From Halorientalis salina (GTDB lineage: Archaea > Halobacteriota > Halobacteria > Halobacteriales > Haloarculaceae), in contig NZ_SOSC01000014.1 of assembly GCF_005049285.1 (NCBI RefSeq), positions 16,672-80,671 on the forward strand: a DNA stretch of 64,000 bases, read 5' to 3'. Each line of letters opens with the position of its first letter. The stretch's first letter is position 1. This document shows positions 8,571-18,095 of this stretch, piece by piece. The notes under the pieces were generated by a model, which was not told where the DNA came from, did no database searches, and worked only from the letters and a program-made list of their open reading frames with translations. The position numbers and the translations under genes were made by a program.

Positions 8571-8686
8571 CCGCTCGACATCGGCGTTCATGCAGCGATA
8601 GACCACATCAACAGTCCTCACTCTGTGGCTGGGCAGGATTCCATCTTGATACAGCGAGGGAATCCCGCCCTTCCCGTGAGTGACTA

Positions 8687-8938
8687 GTGTTCCGACACCA
8701 GTCGGAACCGAGGAGCGAACAGGGCGTTGACGAGAGCGAAGCTCTCGTTCGTACACCAGAAATCGAAGATTTCTGGCTGCCCGCCAGACGTAGTCTGGCG
8801 ACCGCGAAGAACATCACTCGGAAACCACTCCAGAACTGGCACAAGTCTGGTGCTGGAGGGGCAACCAGTCACCTTGCCCTCAAGTCGGGGACGTTGAATG
8901 TGAACGGCATCTTCACGCCTACCACCGCTAGTGGTTAG
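8687..8938 (+). pseudogene. 3' relic of an IS1341-type tnpB
   Basis: The open frame ends with AGGATSHLALKSGTLNVNG and a short Thr/Ser tail, the typical C-terminus of haloarchaeal IS1341-type TnpB. The rest of the nuclease is missing. The 5' part of the relic is made largely of three tandem hairpins. Directly downstream is a right-end hairpin like that of intact elements. Confidence 0.65.
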
Positions 8939-8990
8939 AACGGGAGTCCACCGACAAGCTCTGCCCTTCAGGGCGGAGAAGGTGACCGTG
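8731..8990 (+). ncRNA. candidate omega-RNA (reRNA)-like structured segment
   Basis: Three back-to-back hairpins with 3-nt loops are seen: CGAGAGC-GAA-GCTCTCG (8731-8747), CCAGAAATC-GAA-GATTTCTGG (8756-8776) and CGCCAGAC-GTA-GTCTGGCG (8782-8800). They are followed at 8961-8986 by CTGCCCTTCAGGGCGGAG and GGTGAC, the usual right-end hairpin and terminus of IS1341 elements. In active elements the RNA from the tnpB 3' end guides the nuclease with sequence just beyond the terminus. Transcription here is unproven. Confidence 0.4.
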
Positions 8991-9290
8991 AACGGTACAG
9001 TTGTAGCGTTTTCACGCGGTGCCCCACCAGTTACAGCGTGAAAATACCGAATTCCGACCCAGGTAGTGGACGATCCCGGCAGCACGTCACAAAACTCCAG
9101 ACCACCAAGAGATCGGCTACTGGGCAGGATAACAGTGTCTTAACCAGTTGTTTGCGAACTGGGATTGGCTGGGATAGAACGGGATCGAAATCGGTTGCAA
9201 TTTAATATACTGATAATTACCTCTTAAACTCTGCAATCGGCCAGGATAGTATTATTCCCCACAGAAACGCTCTCTCTACCTAGATTCATT
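8991..9290. other. spacer upstream of the polysaccharide locus
   Basis: No gene is visible. It turns AT-rich from about 9190 and includes a TATA-like AGTATTATT run (9248-9256), a plausible promoter for the beta-helix gene starting at 9291. Confidence 0.45.
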
Positions 9291-10901
9291 GTGAATGACC
9301 AGAACCGAGATGGAGACGAGATGGAGGGCGCTATCGGAGCACTAATCGACAGCGGTAAGACGACAAATCGGCGCAGTTGGCTCCGTGGGCTCGCAACGAC
9401 TGCATCTGCGGGTGCACTATTCGGGTTCGGCTCGACCACAGCAGCCGGTTCGACAGCCGACCGACTCGACCGGTATTTCGAGGAGTTCGGCACGGTTATC
9501 GACATTGTCGAAGCGGGTGCGGACAACACTGGGACGGAATCAGTTGTCGACGTCATCCGGGAGCATCGCGGTGACGATACGTTGCTCGTGTTCCCACCGG
9601 GGGAGTACTACATGGACGAACAGGTCCGGTTCACTGGCTTCGAGAAGTTCGGGTTGGCCGGCAACGACGCCACGCTGGTACCCGCTGATTACCAGACCTT
9701 CGACGGCCCACAGTATCGCCTGTTCCGTCTGGGCGTCGAGTACAGCCCGGGGACTCGGCTCGTCTTCGATGGGTTCGACATCGACCAGACCGCACCTGAC
9801 ACCGGCATTCGCGTTATCGATGCGGTCGTCACTGACGGCCTCGAAGTCCGGGACATCTCGGTCCGAGGCCAACACGACAGCGGCACGTGGGGCCCCGGCC
9901 GATTCACGATCACGGACGCAAGCGGCACGGGCCTGGTCGAGAACTTCGAGGCACCCGACGGCGGTGCCTGGGTCGACGAGACGCCCAACGACGGGAACCT
10001 CTGGCGGGGGCCGACAGGCTTGCTCGCAAACAGCAACAACGGAACGCTCCGGTTCGTGGACTGCGTCCTCGGAGGGTTCCCCGACAATGGACTGTACGCG
10101 TCCGGCGGATCTGGGAAGATCGTCGTCGACGGCGGCGTGTTCAAAAACAGCAATGCCGCCTGCGTCAGGGTTGGTGGCCAGGGAAGCGTCGTGCGGAACG
10201 CGACGATCGAAGTGGACCAGAATCGACCACAGGACAGCAGTCACCGCGGACTCAGACTGGAGAACGGGAACGACCTCCGGGCCGAGAACGTCACGATTCG
10301 GAACTACGAACCCCTCCCGAACAGTCACGGCGTCTCCGTGATGAACTCCTGTGAATCGGTGTGGATGGAGGACGTGAACGTGAAAATTTCCGGCGACGAG
10401 GTCGATCACGGAGTCGTCATCTCGCCGGAATGTGGAGACGTCGTCCTCCTCGATTCCGGTATCGAACTCGATACACCCGGCGGGTTCGGGGTTCGCATTC
10501 ACGGCGAGGAGGGTGCCGGCGACGTCATCCTGGAGCACGTCAACGTCGTCGGTGAAGCGGGTGACGAGAGTGGGGCCGCCGGAATCAGATGTGACCGAGA
10601 CAACGTCCGGTTCGGCAAAGTCGCCGTCGACCAACCAGGTGGAACCAACCGCCGGGCGGTCGTCAACACCGGCGATAACCTCAAGATCTACGATGGCTTC
10701 TACAGAGCCACCGAGCATCCGATCATCGACCTCGGAACCGGAACCTGGGTCGAGGAGGTATACGCGAAGTCCCACGGCGACGCCGAGGCGATCTGTCTCT
10801 ACGACGAGAGCGCAGACGTGTACCTCAAGAACAACAAACTCCGCGGCGGCATCGAGGATTACGGCTCTGAGGGCCTCAAAACCGTCGGCAACGAGTACTG
10901 A
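9291..10901 (+). CDS. Tat-exported parallel beta-helix protein (pectate-lyase-like), copy 1
   Basis: 536 residues from a GTG start. A twin-arginine motif (RRSWLRG, 27-33) and hydrophobic segment direct folded export. The mature protein begins with the Pectate_lyase_3-like opening (EAGADNTGTESV, then DTLLVFPPGEYYMDEQVRF). About ten coils of right-handed beta-helix follow, with recurrent VxxxGxxxxN-type rungs. Relatives include polysaccharide lyases, epimerases and glycoside hydrolases; catalytic residues cannot be assigned by eye. It is strongly similar to the gene at 15519-17033. Position beside a deacetylase-like lipoprotein and a flippase suggests modification of the exported polysaccharide. 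Confidence 0.85.
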   Translation: MNDQNRDGDEMEGAIGALIDSGKTTNRRSWLRGLATTASAGALFGFGSTTAAGSTADRLDRYFEEFGTVIDIVEAGADNTGTESVVDVIREHRGDDTLLVFPPGEYYMDEQVRFTGFEKFGLAGNDATLVPADYQTFDGPQYRLFRLGVEYSPGTRLVFDGFDIDQTAPDTGIRVIDAVVTDGLEVRDISVRGQHDSGTWGPGRFTITDASGTGLVENFEAPDGGAWVDETPNDGNLWRGPTGLLANSNNGTLRFVDCVLGGFPDNGLYASGGSGKIVVDGGVFKNSNAACVRVGGQGSVVRNATIEVDQNRPQDSSHRGLRLENGNDLRAENVTIRNYEPLPNSHGVSVMNSCESVWMEDVNVKISGDEVDHGVVISPECGDVVLLDSGIELDTPGGFGVRIHGEEGAGDVILEHVNVVGEAGDESGAAGIRCDRDNVRFGKVAVDQPGGTNRRAVVNTGDNLKIYDGFYRATEHPIIDLGTGTWVEEVYAKSHGDAEAICLYDESADVYLKNNKLRGGIEDYGSEGLKTVGNEY

Positions 10902-10979
10902 CGCAGTAGTCCACGGCACCGGCACCGCCCGTGACTACTGGCGGTCGCATCCGCGAACAACGGTCCGGCATCAGCGACC

Positions 10980-12296
10980 TCAAGCCGGTGAAGAACCGTT
11001 TTCGCCCTGTTTGCGTAGCTCCCAGAGTTCATCGAGCGTGATGACTTCGATAGCGTCACCCGTCTCGTCGATATGTTGGAGGAGCTGTTCGTACTCTCCA
11101 GCCGTCATCGTATTATTCAGGCTGAAGTCATGGAAGTTGAGGATGCCGCATTCCTTGAACTCCGCCACATTGTCGACGACTTCCTTCGCAGTCGAGAGGT
11201 CGTTCCCGATTGTTCGGGGCAACACTAGCGGATCAAAACTGTATAGGCCGGTTGTGTTTACGCTCCCCGACGCGTTCATGCCCCCGATGTAGTGATATTT
11301 CGAGGCTTCCGAGAGCACAGTCGCGTTGTAGTTATTGCCGGGATACACGATCGCATTGGCTCCATCGAACCCTTGATTGCGGAGCCATTGCTTGTTCTGT
11401 GCCATCGTCTCTCTGATCTCTTCGCCGGACTCTTCGGTGTAGTTGGTCGCTAGACTCCCGTGAGTGCAGATGTCGTCGCCAGCTTCCTCGCGCTCCTTGA
11501 GCTGTCCAACCGACATGAAATTCCCACCGCCCACGAGCCGTGGTGCTGTCGCCATCGTCACGTTGAAACCGAACTCGTCGTTGATCGGCGCACCGTCTTC
11601 GTAGTAGCTCCGGCGACTGTCGTCCCAGCTCAGAACGATGTACCCTTTATCAGGCTTCGGATGGGTACGCATGTCGTCGAGGCTGATTGTTGCATCAGTG
11701 GTGGTCGCGTTGAGCATGTGCACCTGGACCCGCTCGATCTGGGTGATATCGAACGCGTCACCGCTGGTCGAGAACGTCCCAGGTGCGGTGCGGAACCACG
11801 CCACGTCGTCGCCATCCTGCGAGATCCTTCGCAGCGACCGGACCATTTGATTACCGAACGGGTCGACGAGTCGGACGTTGACGGCGATTTTGGACGGGGT
11901 CGTCGTCCGAACCGCCATCGATAGCTCGGTGTCCGAGAAATCCCTGCTATCGGCTGCCCGTTCGATGAGGGTGTTACTCCCATTCTCGCCGAGAAGTTTC
12001 GCACTCTGGGACCCGGCAAACGATGTGTCGTTCGATTCCACGTCCCCAGTAAGTGCCGTCCACTTCGAGAGGTCCTCGAAGTCGTCAAACGACGTTCCCG
12101 GGTGGGCATACCGCTCGCGACTTTTGTAAGTGGTTTCGAGTGTGTCCTCATTTACGTCCGGTGTCTGTCCATCCCCCGGCGATGTCGAGTTGGTCGTTGT
12201 ATCGCTGGACCCCATGGAACAGCCCGCAAGGCCGAGTGCTGCCGCTGCGGCCGTTCCCGCGAGGAATTGGCGTCGGTTCGATGCAGTTTGTCTCAT
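10980..12296 (-). CDS. Tat lipoprotein with polysaccharide-deacetylase-like domain
   Basis: 438 residues from the Met at 12296. RRQFLAG (8-14) is followed by a lipobox (LAGC, Cys26): a Tat-exported lipoprotein. Residues about 75-210 look like a carbohydrate-binding beta-sandwich. The C-terminal 220 residues resemble NodB-type deacetylases: GYIVLSWDDSRRSYYEDGAP carries the Asp pair, ICTHGSLATNY a His, and GANAIVYPGNNYN and VITLDELWEL match later strands. The second metal His of the classical HxxxH is not obvious, so activity is uncertain. It is divergent from the sulfatase-like gene and convergent with beta-helix copy 1. Confidence 0.75.
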   Translation of the reverse strand: MRQTASNRRQFLAGTAAAAALGLAGCSMGSSDTTTNSTSPGDGQTPDVNEDTLETTYKSRERYAHPGTSFDDFEDLSKWTALTGDVESNDTSFAGSQSAKLLGENGSNTLIERAADSRDFSDTELSMAVRTTTPSKIAVNVRLVDPFGNQMVRSLRRISQDGDDVAWFRTAPGTFSTSGDAFDITQIERVQVHMLNATTTDATISLDDMRTHPKPDKGYIVLSWDDSRRSYYEDGAPINDEFGFNVTMATAPRLVGGGNFMSVGQLKEREEAGDDICTHGSLATNYTEESGEEIRETMAQNKQWLRNQGFDGANAIVYPGNNYNATVLSEASKYHYIGGMNASGSVNTTGLYSFDPLVLPRTIGNDLSTAKEVVDNVAEFKECGILNFHDFSLNNTMTAGEYEQLLQHIDETGDAIEVITLDELWELRKQGENGSSPA

Positions 12297-12502
12297 ACCT
12301 ATGCCATCATACCCGATGGCTATCACTATAGAGACGCTAAGATATTTGAATATCAGTGACGATTTTGTTTATGTGATTCATAGAGGGACTCCCAACCAAT
12401 CGTGTCGGTCGGGGGAACGTTGGCTGTCCGAGTTCCGAACACCTGTTTGACTGTGGTCTGGTACAAACGAGCGGAACCACCTGCAGGTGTCCCTATCAGG
12501 TC

Positions 12503-12510
12503 TATAATAA
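12503..12510 (+). promoter_or_regulatory. TATA box of the sulfatase-like gene
   Basis: TATAATAA, centred about 33 nt before the ATG at 12539, in a haloarchaeal BRE/TATA context. It predicts a nearly leaderless transcript. Confidence 0.6.
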
Positions 12511-12538
12511 GGACGATCCAGGGCGACGTCGTTCGTAT

Positions 12539-13474
12539 ATGGACCGACCCCGATCCCCACTAACCGAGCAGATTCGCCGCGGACTCCGGGAGCCTCACCT
12601 CGTACTGCGCCAGGTCAACGAGTGGTTCTACGACCTCCATTCGGAGTACGCCGACGACCGTGATCGACTCGAGTTCTTCGAGGAGGACTGGGACAACCTC
12701 CTGTTGCTCGATGCCTGTCGGTACGATACGTTCGCGTCCGTCCACGACCTGCCGGGGCAACTGGACGCCAGACATACCGATTCGAGCTCGACGATCGAGT
12801 TCTTGAAGCGGTACGTCGATGAGCAGGACCTGACCGACACCGTGTACGTCACTGCTAATCCACAACACTACCGCAAACAGGAGCGCGACTACATCTCGGC
12901 CGATTTCCACGACGTAATCGAAGTCTGGCAGGAAGACGGGTGGGACGATGCGTTCAGGACGGTCCGGCCGGAAACAGTCGCCGATGCCGCCGAACGGGCC
13001 GCGGACCGCTACCCGGACAAGCGACTCCTCGTCCACTTTCTGCAACCGCACTACCCCTACATCGGACCGACCGGACAGGACGCGTTCGACAACGACTCGC
13101 TCGACTTCTTCAACAAGGTTCTGAACGGCGAAATCGAGGTCGAGGATAGAACCCTCCGAAAGGCGTATCAGGAGAACCTTGAGGCAGCACTACCGAGCAT
13201 CAGCCGGTTACTGGGGTCACTCTCCGGTCGGACTGTGGTCAGTGCCGATCACGGCGAGATGTTCGGCGAACGAGCCTTTCCGATACCGGTACGGGAGTAC
13301 GGGCACCCGACAGGAATCCACACGCCAGAACTGACTGAAGTCCCGTGGCTCGTCTCCGACAACGGTCCCCGGCGGTCGATCACCGCGGGCGATTCCGAGA
13401 GCGATGCGGACGACCGCGACGATGTCGCATCGGAGGTCGTCGAGGAACGCCTCAGAGACCTGGGGTATGCCTAA
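12539..13474 (+). CDS. sulfatase/alkaline-phosphatase-superfamily protein
   Basis: 311 residues, short for the family. The metal-site strand LLLLDACRYDTF (54-65) is followed by a core ending VVSADHGEMFGE and HTPELTEVPWLV, the second metal-binding motif. There is no signal peptide, so it is probably cytoplasmic. Proteins of this type recur in haloarchaeal surface-polysaccharide loci, where they may act on phospho- or sulfo-groups of lipid-linked sugars; the substrate here is unknown. A classical Cys/Ser-x-Pro-x-Arg sulfatase signature is absent. Confidence 0.75.
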   Translation: MDRPRSPLTEQIRRGLREPHLVLRQVNEWFYDLHSEYADDRDRLEFFEEDWDNLLLLDACRYDTFASVHDLPGQLDARHTDSSSTIEFLKRYVDEQDLTDTVYVTANPQHYRKQERDYISADFHDVIEVWQEDGWDDAFRTVRPETVADAAERAADRYPDKRLLVHFLQPHYPYIGPTGQDAFDNDSLDFFNKVLNGEIEVEDRTLRKAYQENLEAALPSISRLLGSLSGRTVVSADHGEMFGERAFPIPVREYGHPTGIHTPELTEVPWLVSDNGPRRSITAGDSESDADDRDDVASEVVEERLRDLGYA

Positions 13475-13698
13475 GCCCGTGCGGAGTCCCTTCGTCCATC
13501 GAGTATCTGGTGCTGGTCGCTCCGGACCACCGAGTCACACGAAAAGCCCCATCCACGGGTCACTCCTCGTTGTTCAGTCAGACATCTCCAGCGGCACGGT
13601 TGGCAACCGACTGGCCGAAAGCGAGCGGGACCGAATTAGACCGGGAGTCTGTCGACCGGGACGAGTTGGCAGGACAGTACCGTGAACCCCCGGAGAAC

Positions 13699-15324
13699 AT
13701 GCAACGAAACATAGTCAGCGGCGTCCTGTCGGTCGTCTCCGGCAAAGTGGTGACCATGGTTATCGGGATCATGACCACGCCGATCCTGTATCGGTTGCTG
13801 GGGCCCGGACAGTTCGGGGAGTACACGACAGTGCTGTCTGTCCACGCGATTTTGATGATCTTCGTGAGTTCCGGCATCACCGACGGCGTCCGAAAGTTCG
13901 TCGCCGAGGACCGCGCCGGGACACCAGGCTGGAAGCCCAACGTCGTGGGGTTTTATTTTCGGATTGCGGTAGCGCTGGCGCTACTGGGGGTAGTAGGCTA
14001 CATTGCAGCCATCCAACTGGGTCTCGTCGACTGGCTGTTCGGCCCAAAATTCGAGACGTATTTCAGTCTCATGATCGTCATGGTCGTCGCCGCACAGGTG
14101 TGGGCGTACGCGCGCAAGACGCTCATGGGATTCGGCCTGGAGCGGTATTCGGAACCCCTGAAGGTACTCTATCGGCTGGTCTTCGCCACCAGCGCGCTCG
14201 CACTCGTGTACGTCGGGTACGGCGTGATCGGTGCCCTCGCCGGCCAGGTACTCGGGACGCTGCTGGTCGGCATCATTGGGCTCGTCCTGGTTACTCGACA
14301 GATACCAGTCCGAGCACTCTTCCAATCAGCACCGGCGGCGTTCCCCCGGAAGCAGATGGTCACGTACAACGTCATGGCAGTGGCCCTCTCACTGTTCCTG
14401 CTGTCGCTGTATCACGTCGACATCATCATGCTCCAGACGCTGGCCGGGAGCACGCAGGTCGGGAACTACAAGGCAGCCCTCGTGCTGGCGGAGTTCCTCT
14501 GGTTCGTGCCGATCACACTCCAGACGGTCTACGTTCACTCGACCTCGGAGCTGTGGTCGCAGGGCCGCTTCGACCGCATCGCTGACCTCGCCGCACGGAC
14601 GACACGCTATACACTCCTCCTGACGGCCCTGATGGCACTTGGCCTCGGGTCGTTGGCAAACATTGTCGTCCCGATCTACTGGGGGGACGCGGCGCTCCCA
14701 GCGATCTCGCCGCTGTTGTTACTCCTACCGGGGGCGATAGGCTTTGCAACGGTTCGACCGACGCTCGCCATCCAGCAGGGGCACGGCCAGCTTCGATATC
14801 CGGTCCTCGCCACCGCGGCCGCAGCACTACTCAATCTCGGCTGTAATTTCCTCTTGATACCACGATACGGAATGAGCGGCGCAGCCGTCGCAACCAGCAT
14901 CGGATACGGGTCGATGTTGTTCTTTCACGTCTGGAGCGCCCGGAAACTCGGATTCGACCCGATCGGCGACGCACGACTCCTTCGCATCGGTGCCACGGTC
15001 GCAATCGCTGCAGTCCCGATCGTCCTGCTCTCACGCCTCCTGCCAGGATCGATCGCACCGCTCCTCATCGTCCCCCCGGTCGGACTGGTCGTCTACCTCA
15101 CCGCTGCGTTCCTGACCGGGGCGCTCACCGTTCAGGAATGTCTGGACCTGCTCGCCGCATTCCCGGACCCAATCGGGAGTTTCGTCGATCGATTCGATAC
15201 TCGCCGTCGGACACGAAGCATGGCGACACTGTTGCCCGAACGGAACCAGCTCTGGCTGCTGGTGATCGGCCTGTTGCTATTTGCGGCAGGGACCGCTGTC
15301 GCCGCCTTCGATACTATGCTATAG
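13699..15324 (+). CDS. Wzx-type oligosaccharide flippase
   Basis: 541 residues with about 14 transmembrane helices. It starts MQRNIVSGVLSVVSGKVVTM and contains GPGQFGEYTTVLSV near the N-terminus and PRYGMSGAAVATSIGYG late in the protein, typical of the polysaccharide transporter branch of the MOP superfamily. It would flip lipid-linked glycan repeats across the membrane. The frame is open from 13345, but upstream residues overlap the sulfatase-like gene and are not membrane-like, so 13699 is chosen. Confidence 0.88.
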   Translation: MQRNIVSGVLSVVSGKVVTMVIGIMTTPILYRLLGPGQFGEYTTVLSVHAILMIFVSSGITDGVRKFVAEDRAGTPGWKPNVVGFYFRIAVALALLGVVGYIAAIQLGLVDWLFGPKFETYFSLMIVMVVAAQVWAYARKTLMGFGLERYSEPLKVLYRLVFATSALALVYVGYGVIGALAGQVLGTLLVGIIGLVLVTRQIPVRALFQSAPAAFPRKQMVTYNVMAVALSLFLLSLYHVDIIMLQTLAGSTQVGNYKAALVLAEFLWFVPITLQTVYVHSTSELWSQGRFDRIADLAARTTRYTLLLTALMALGLGSLANIVVPIYWGDAALPAISPLLLLLPGAIGFATVRPTLAIQQGHGQLRYPVLATAAAALLNLGCNFLLIPRYGMSGAAVATSIGYGSMLFFHVWSARKLGFDPIGDARLLRIGATVAIAAVPIVLLSRLLPGSIAPLLIVPPVGLVVYLTAAFLTGALTVQECLDLLAAFPDPIGSFVDRFDTRRRTRSMATLLPERNQLWLLVIGLLLFAAGTAVAAFDTML

Positions 15325-15518
15325 GGTCTCGACGACCCCATGGGCCGGTCGAAAACACCACGAGTGGCAGATCCGAGCCATGTCCTGACACGACAATACC
15401 CTCATTTCCCACAGAGGGACAGGAGACGTTTTCGCCGGACTATCACTGGTCTACAGATATCGGTATACCGACCTTATCTGTGCAATAAGTAAGCACAAGT
15501 GGTCACTCCGATCGATCA

Positions 15519-17033
15519 GTGACGATAGATGAATCCGGCCCACTGGGAGGGAGTCGGCGTTCGTTCCTGCAAACAGCAGCAACAGGCATCTTCGGGTCGA
15601 GTCTTCTCGGCTCGGCCGCGGCGACAGGTATCGAAGACCAGTATCGAACCGTCGTCGACGTAACTGACGCCGGTGCCGACAACACGGGCACGCAATCAGT
15701 GAGTTCGGATGTCCAGAGCCTGATCGGTGACGATACGTTGCTGAAATTTCCCTCGGGTCGATACGTCATGGACGAGCAGGTTCGACTCACGGGATTCGAG
15801 AACGTCGGCCTCGTGGGAGCTGACGCGACGCTGGTTCCTGCGGATTACGACGAGTTCGACGGTCCCCAGTACCGCCTGTTTCGACTGGGCGTTTCGTACA
15901 GTCCCGGCAAGGACATCCGGGTGGAGAATTTCACCGTCGACCAGCGAGGGGCGAACACTGGCATCCGCGCGTTCGAGATAACTGCGAGCGATGGCCTCCT
16001 CGTCAGGGACGTCACTATCGTCGGCCGCCACGACAGCGGTACCTGGGGTCCGGCGTTGTTCAGGATCACCGACTCCGGTGGGAGTGGTCGTGTCGAGCGG
16101 TTCCGAGCGGCCGACGGCGGTGCCTGGGAAACCGAGACACCCGGCAGTCTCTGGCGTGGTCCGACTGGCATTCTCGCCGCCCAGATCGAGGGAACGCTTC
16201 GATTCAACGACTGTGTCATCGACGACTTCCCGGACAACGGCCTCTATGCCACCGGGTCGGGCACTGTCGAGGTGACGGGTGGAGCGTTTCACAACAGCGG
16301 GACCGTGAACGTTCGCATGGACACCGACAGCGGACACATCACCGGAAGCGAGTTCGTCGTCGACGATCCGTCGTGGTATCACAGGGCACAGGTTCCGATT
16401 CGGTTCCAGGACGGGAGCTGGTTCGACGTGCAGAACGTCAGTATCGAACTGACACAGCCAAACGGGGACGCGATCCAGTTCAAATCGGGGGCTGGCGGTG
16501 GGGCTATCAGTGACTCCACCATCGAAATCCGCAACGAACCCGCAACCGGTGTGCTCGTCGACCCCAGTGCCGGTCCAACATATCTCGATGGGGTCGACAT
16601 CGACATCGACGCCAGTGCGAACGCGATCCGGATCGAGGGTGACGACGACGGCGAGGTGATCGTTCAGGACGGGCGCATCTCCGGCGGTGCATCCGGTCAG
16701 GTACTCCGCCACGCCATCCGCTGTGAACGCGATCACTGTGAGTTCCGTGGGATAACCATGGACCAGTGGGGCGGCTCCGAACGGTCCGGACTGGCGCTCA
16801 CCGGTCGTGATTACATGGTCTACCAGTGTGAGTTCCGGACCACGGACCGTCCGCTGACCATCGCCGGTGACGACGTCTGGGTCGAGGACTGTTACTGCAA
16901 CTCCTACAGCGCCCAGGAGTCCGTGCTTCTCGGAAGCACTGCGAACTCGATCCGCCTCAAGAACAATGGCTTCCCCGACGGAATCGAGGATAACGGGGCC
17001 AGCGAGGTCCTCGCGACCGGAACGTCCTACTGA
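15519..17033 (+). CDS. Tat-exported parallel beta-helix protein, copy 2
   Basis: 504 residues from a GTG start. The twin-arginine motif RRSFLQ (13-18) precedes a hydrophobic segment ending AAATG. The beta-helix body follows the same order as the 9291-10901 protein: TDAGADNTGTQSV, DTLLKFPSGRYVMDEQVRLT, DATLVPADY, FDGPQYRLFRLGVSYSPG. The C-terminal coil ends KNNGFPDGIEDNG. The similarity is full-length, so this is a duplication within the locus that brackets the sulfatase-like and flippase genes. Function: exported polysaccharide lyase, epimerase or binding protein, not resolved. A TATA-like GCAATAAGT (15482-15490) precedes it. Confidence 0.85.
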   Translation: MTIDESGPLGGSRRSFLQTAATGIFGSSLLGSAAATGIEDQYRTVVDVTDAGADNTGTQSVSSDVQSLIGDDTLLKFPSGRYVMDEQVRLTGFENVGLVGADATLVPADYDEFDGPQYRLFRLGVSYSPGKDIRVENFTVDQRGANTGIRAFEITASDGLLVRDVTIVGRHDSGTWGPALFRITDSGGSGRVERFRAADGGAWETETPGSLWRGPTGILAAQIEGTLRFNDCVIDDFPDNGLYATGSGTVEVTGGAFHNSGTVNVRMDTDSGHITGSEFVVDDPSWYHRAQVPIRFQDGSWFDVQNVSIELTQPNGDAIQFKSGAGGGAISDSTIEIRNEPATGVLVDPSAGPTYLDGVDIDIDASANAIRIEGDDDGEVIVQDGRISGGASGQVLRHAIRCERDHCEFRGITMDQWGGSERSGLALTGRDYMVYQCEFRTTDRPLTIAGDDVWVEDCYCNSYSAQESVLLGSTANSIRLKNNGFPDGIEDNGASEVLATGTSY

Positions 17034-17070
17034 TACTGCCGAACGTTCCAACCGGTCGCTTATCGAGCGG

Positions 17071-17078
17071 ATAATAAT
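17071..17078 (+). promoter_or_regulatory. TATA box of the GT2 gene
   Basis: ATAATAAT centred 29 nt before the ATG at 17104, giving a leaderless transcript. It shows that the glycosyltransferase has its own promoter apart from the upstream beta-helix gene. Confidence 0.6.
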
Positions 17079-17103
17079 CCGACAGCACCGGCACTGTGGC
17101 GAC

Positions 17104-18027
17104 ATGACCAGGGTCAGCGTCGTCATTCCGACGTACGATCGCGCAGCGGAACTCCCCCGTGCAATCGAGAGCGTCCTGAACCAGACGCACCAGGAGCTCG
17201 AACTCCTCGTCGTCGACGACGGGTCGACGGACGGAACCCAGTCGCTACTCGACTCGATTTCGGATTCGCGGCTGCGTGTGATTACCCATGAGACAAATCG
17301 AGGAGCGAACGTCGCACGAAACACCGGGATCGACCACGCTGAGGGCGAGTGTCTCGCCTTCCTCGACTCCGACGACGAGTGGGAGCGAACGAAACTCGAC
17401 CGCCAACTGACGCGATACGACAGTGGACCCGAGGACTGTGTTGCGGTGTACTGTGATTTCGAGATGGAAGTCGGCGGTCTCAGCGGCCGCGTCCTCTCAG
17501 CCGTCGCCGGGGTGTTGGCCATGGCCGACGGGGACCGGCCGAAAGCGGGGCGTGACATGCTCGTGGGTGAAATACTGGCCGACCATCTCCACTCGGGGGC
17601 CGGGTCGACACTCCTCGTGGAAACGGCCGTTGCGCGCGAAATCGGCGGTTTCGACGAAGAACTCGACTGGTTTCAGGACCCCGATTTCCTCTTGCGTGTC
17701 GTCCAGGAAGGGTTCGTCGGGTACGTCGACGAGCCACTCGTGTCACGACACGAGACCGGGTCACCGCCAGCGGCAGTCGCTGCACGCGCCGACGAACAGT
17801 TCCTCGCCAAGCACGCGTCCCTCGTCGAGGCTGCCGAAGAAAACGGATACCGAGTTCGGGCAGCACACGCACTGCTCATGGCGAAACTCTATCTCGCGGA
17901 GGGGAAGTTCGAGACGGCAGCGGACCATCTGGCCGCGGCTCACGTCCCACCCCGGCACGTCCCGGGTGTTCTCTGGAGCGGGGCCACCGGCATCCGGAAC
18001 AGTGCCGTATCCGCACGCCCGGACTGA
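17104..18027 (+). CDS. family 2 glycosyltransferase
   Basis: 307 residues starting MTRVSVVIPTYDRAAELPRA. The GT-A fold is clear: LLVVDDGSTDGTQSLL for nucleotide binding, ETNRGANVARNTGIDHA, and the DxD-like LAFLDSDDEWE. A C-terminal region (about 225-300) is helical. There are no membrane segments; it should act on the cytoplasmic face, transferring a sugar from an NDP donor to a growing lipid-linked glycan. The TATA box, not the upstream open frame, decides the start at 17104. Confidence 0.88.
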   Translation: MTRVSVVIPTYDRAAELPRAIESVLNQTHQELELLVVDDGSTDGTQSLLDSISDSRLRVITHETNRGANVARNTGIDHAEGECLAFLDSDDEWERTKLDRQLTRYDSGPEDCVAVYCDFEMEVGGLSGRVLSAVAGVLAMADGDRPKAGRDMLVGEILADHLHSGAGSTLLVETAVAREIGGFDEELDWFQDPDFLLRVVQEGFVGYVDEPLVSRHETGSPPAAVAARADEQFLAKHASLVEAAEENGYRVRAAHALLMAKLYLAEGKFETAADHLAAAHVPPRHVPGVLWSGATGIRNSAVSARPD

Positions 18028-18095
18028 GCGCCGAGATACGGGGCAAACCACTCCCAGCGTGGTCTGTCCAGCCCAGACAGCGGCTTACCCGCTCA

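Noticed and set aside
13345..13698. N-terminal extension of the flippase frame
   Set aside because: Overlaps the sulfatase-like gene and lacks membrane character; the internal Met at 13699 fits the family start.
15696..17558. 620-codon minus-strand frame
   Set aside because: Antisense to the second beta-helix gene and the GT2 gene, both of which have clear family motifs.
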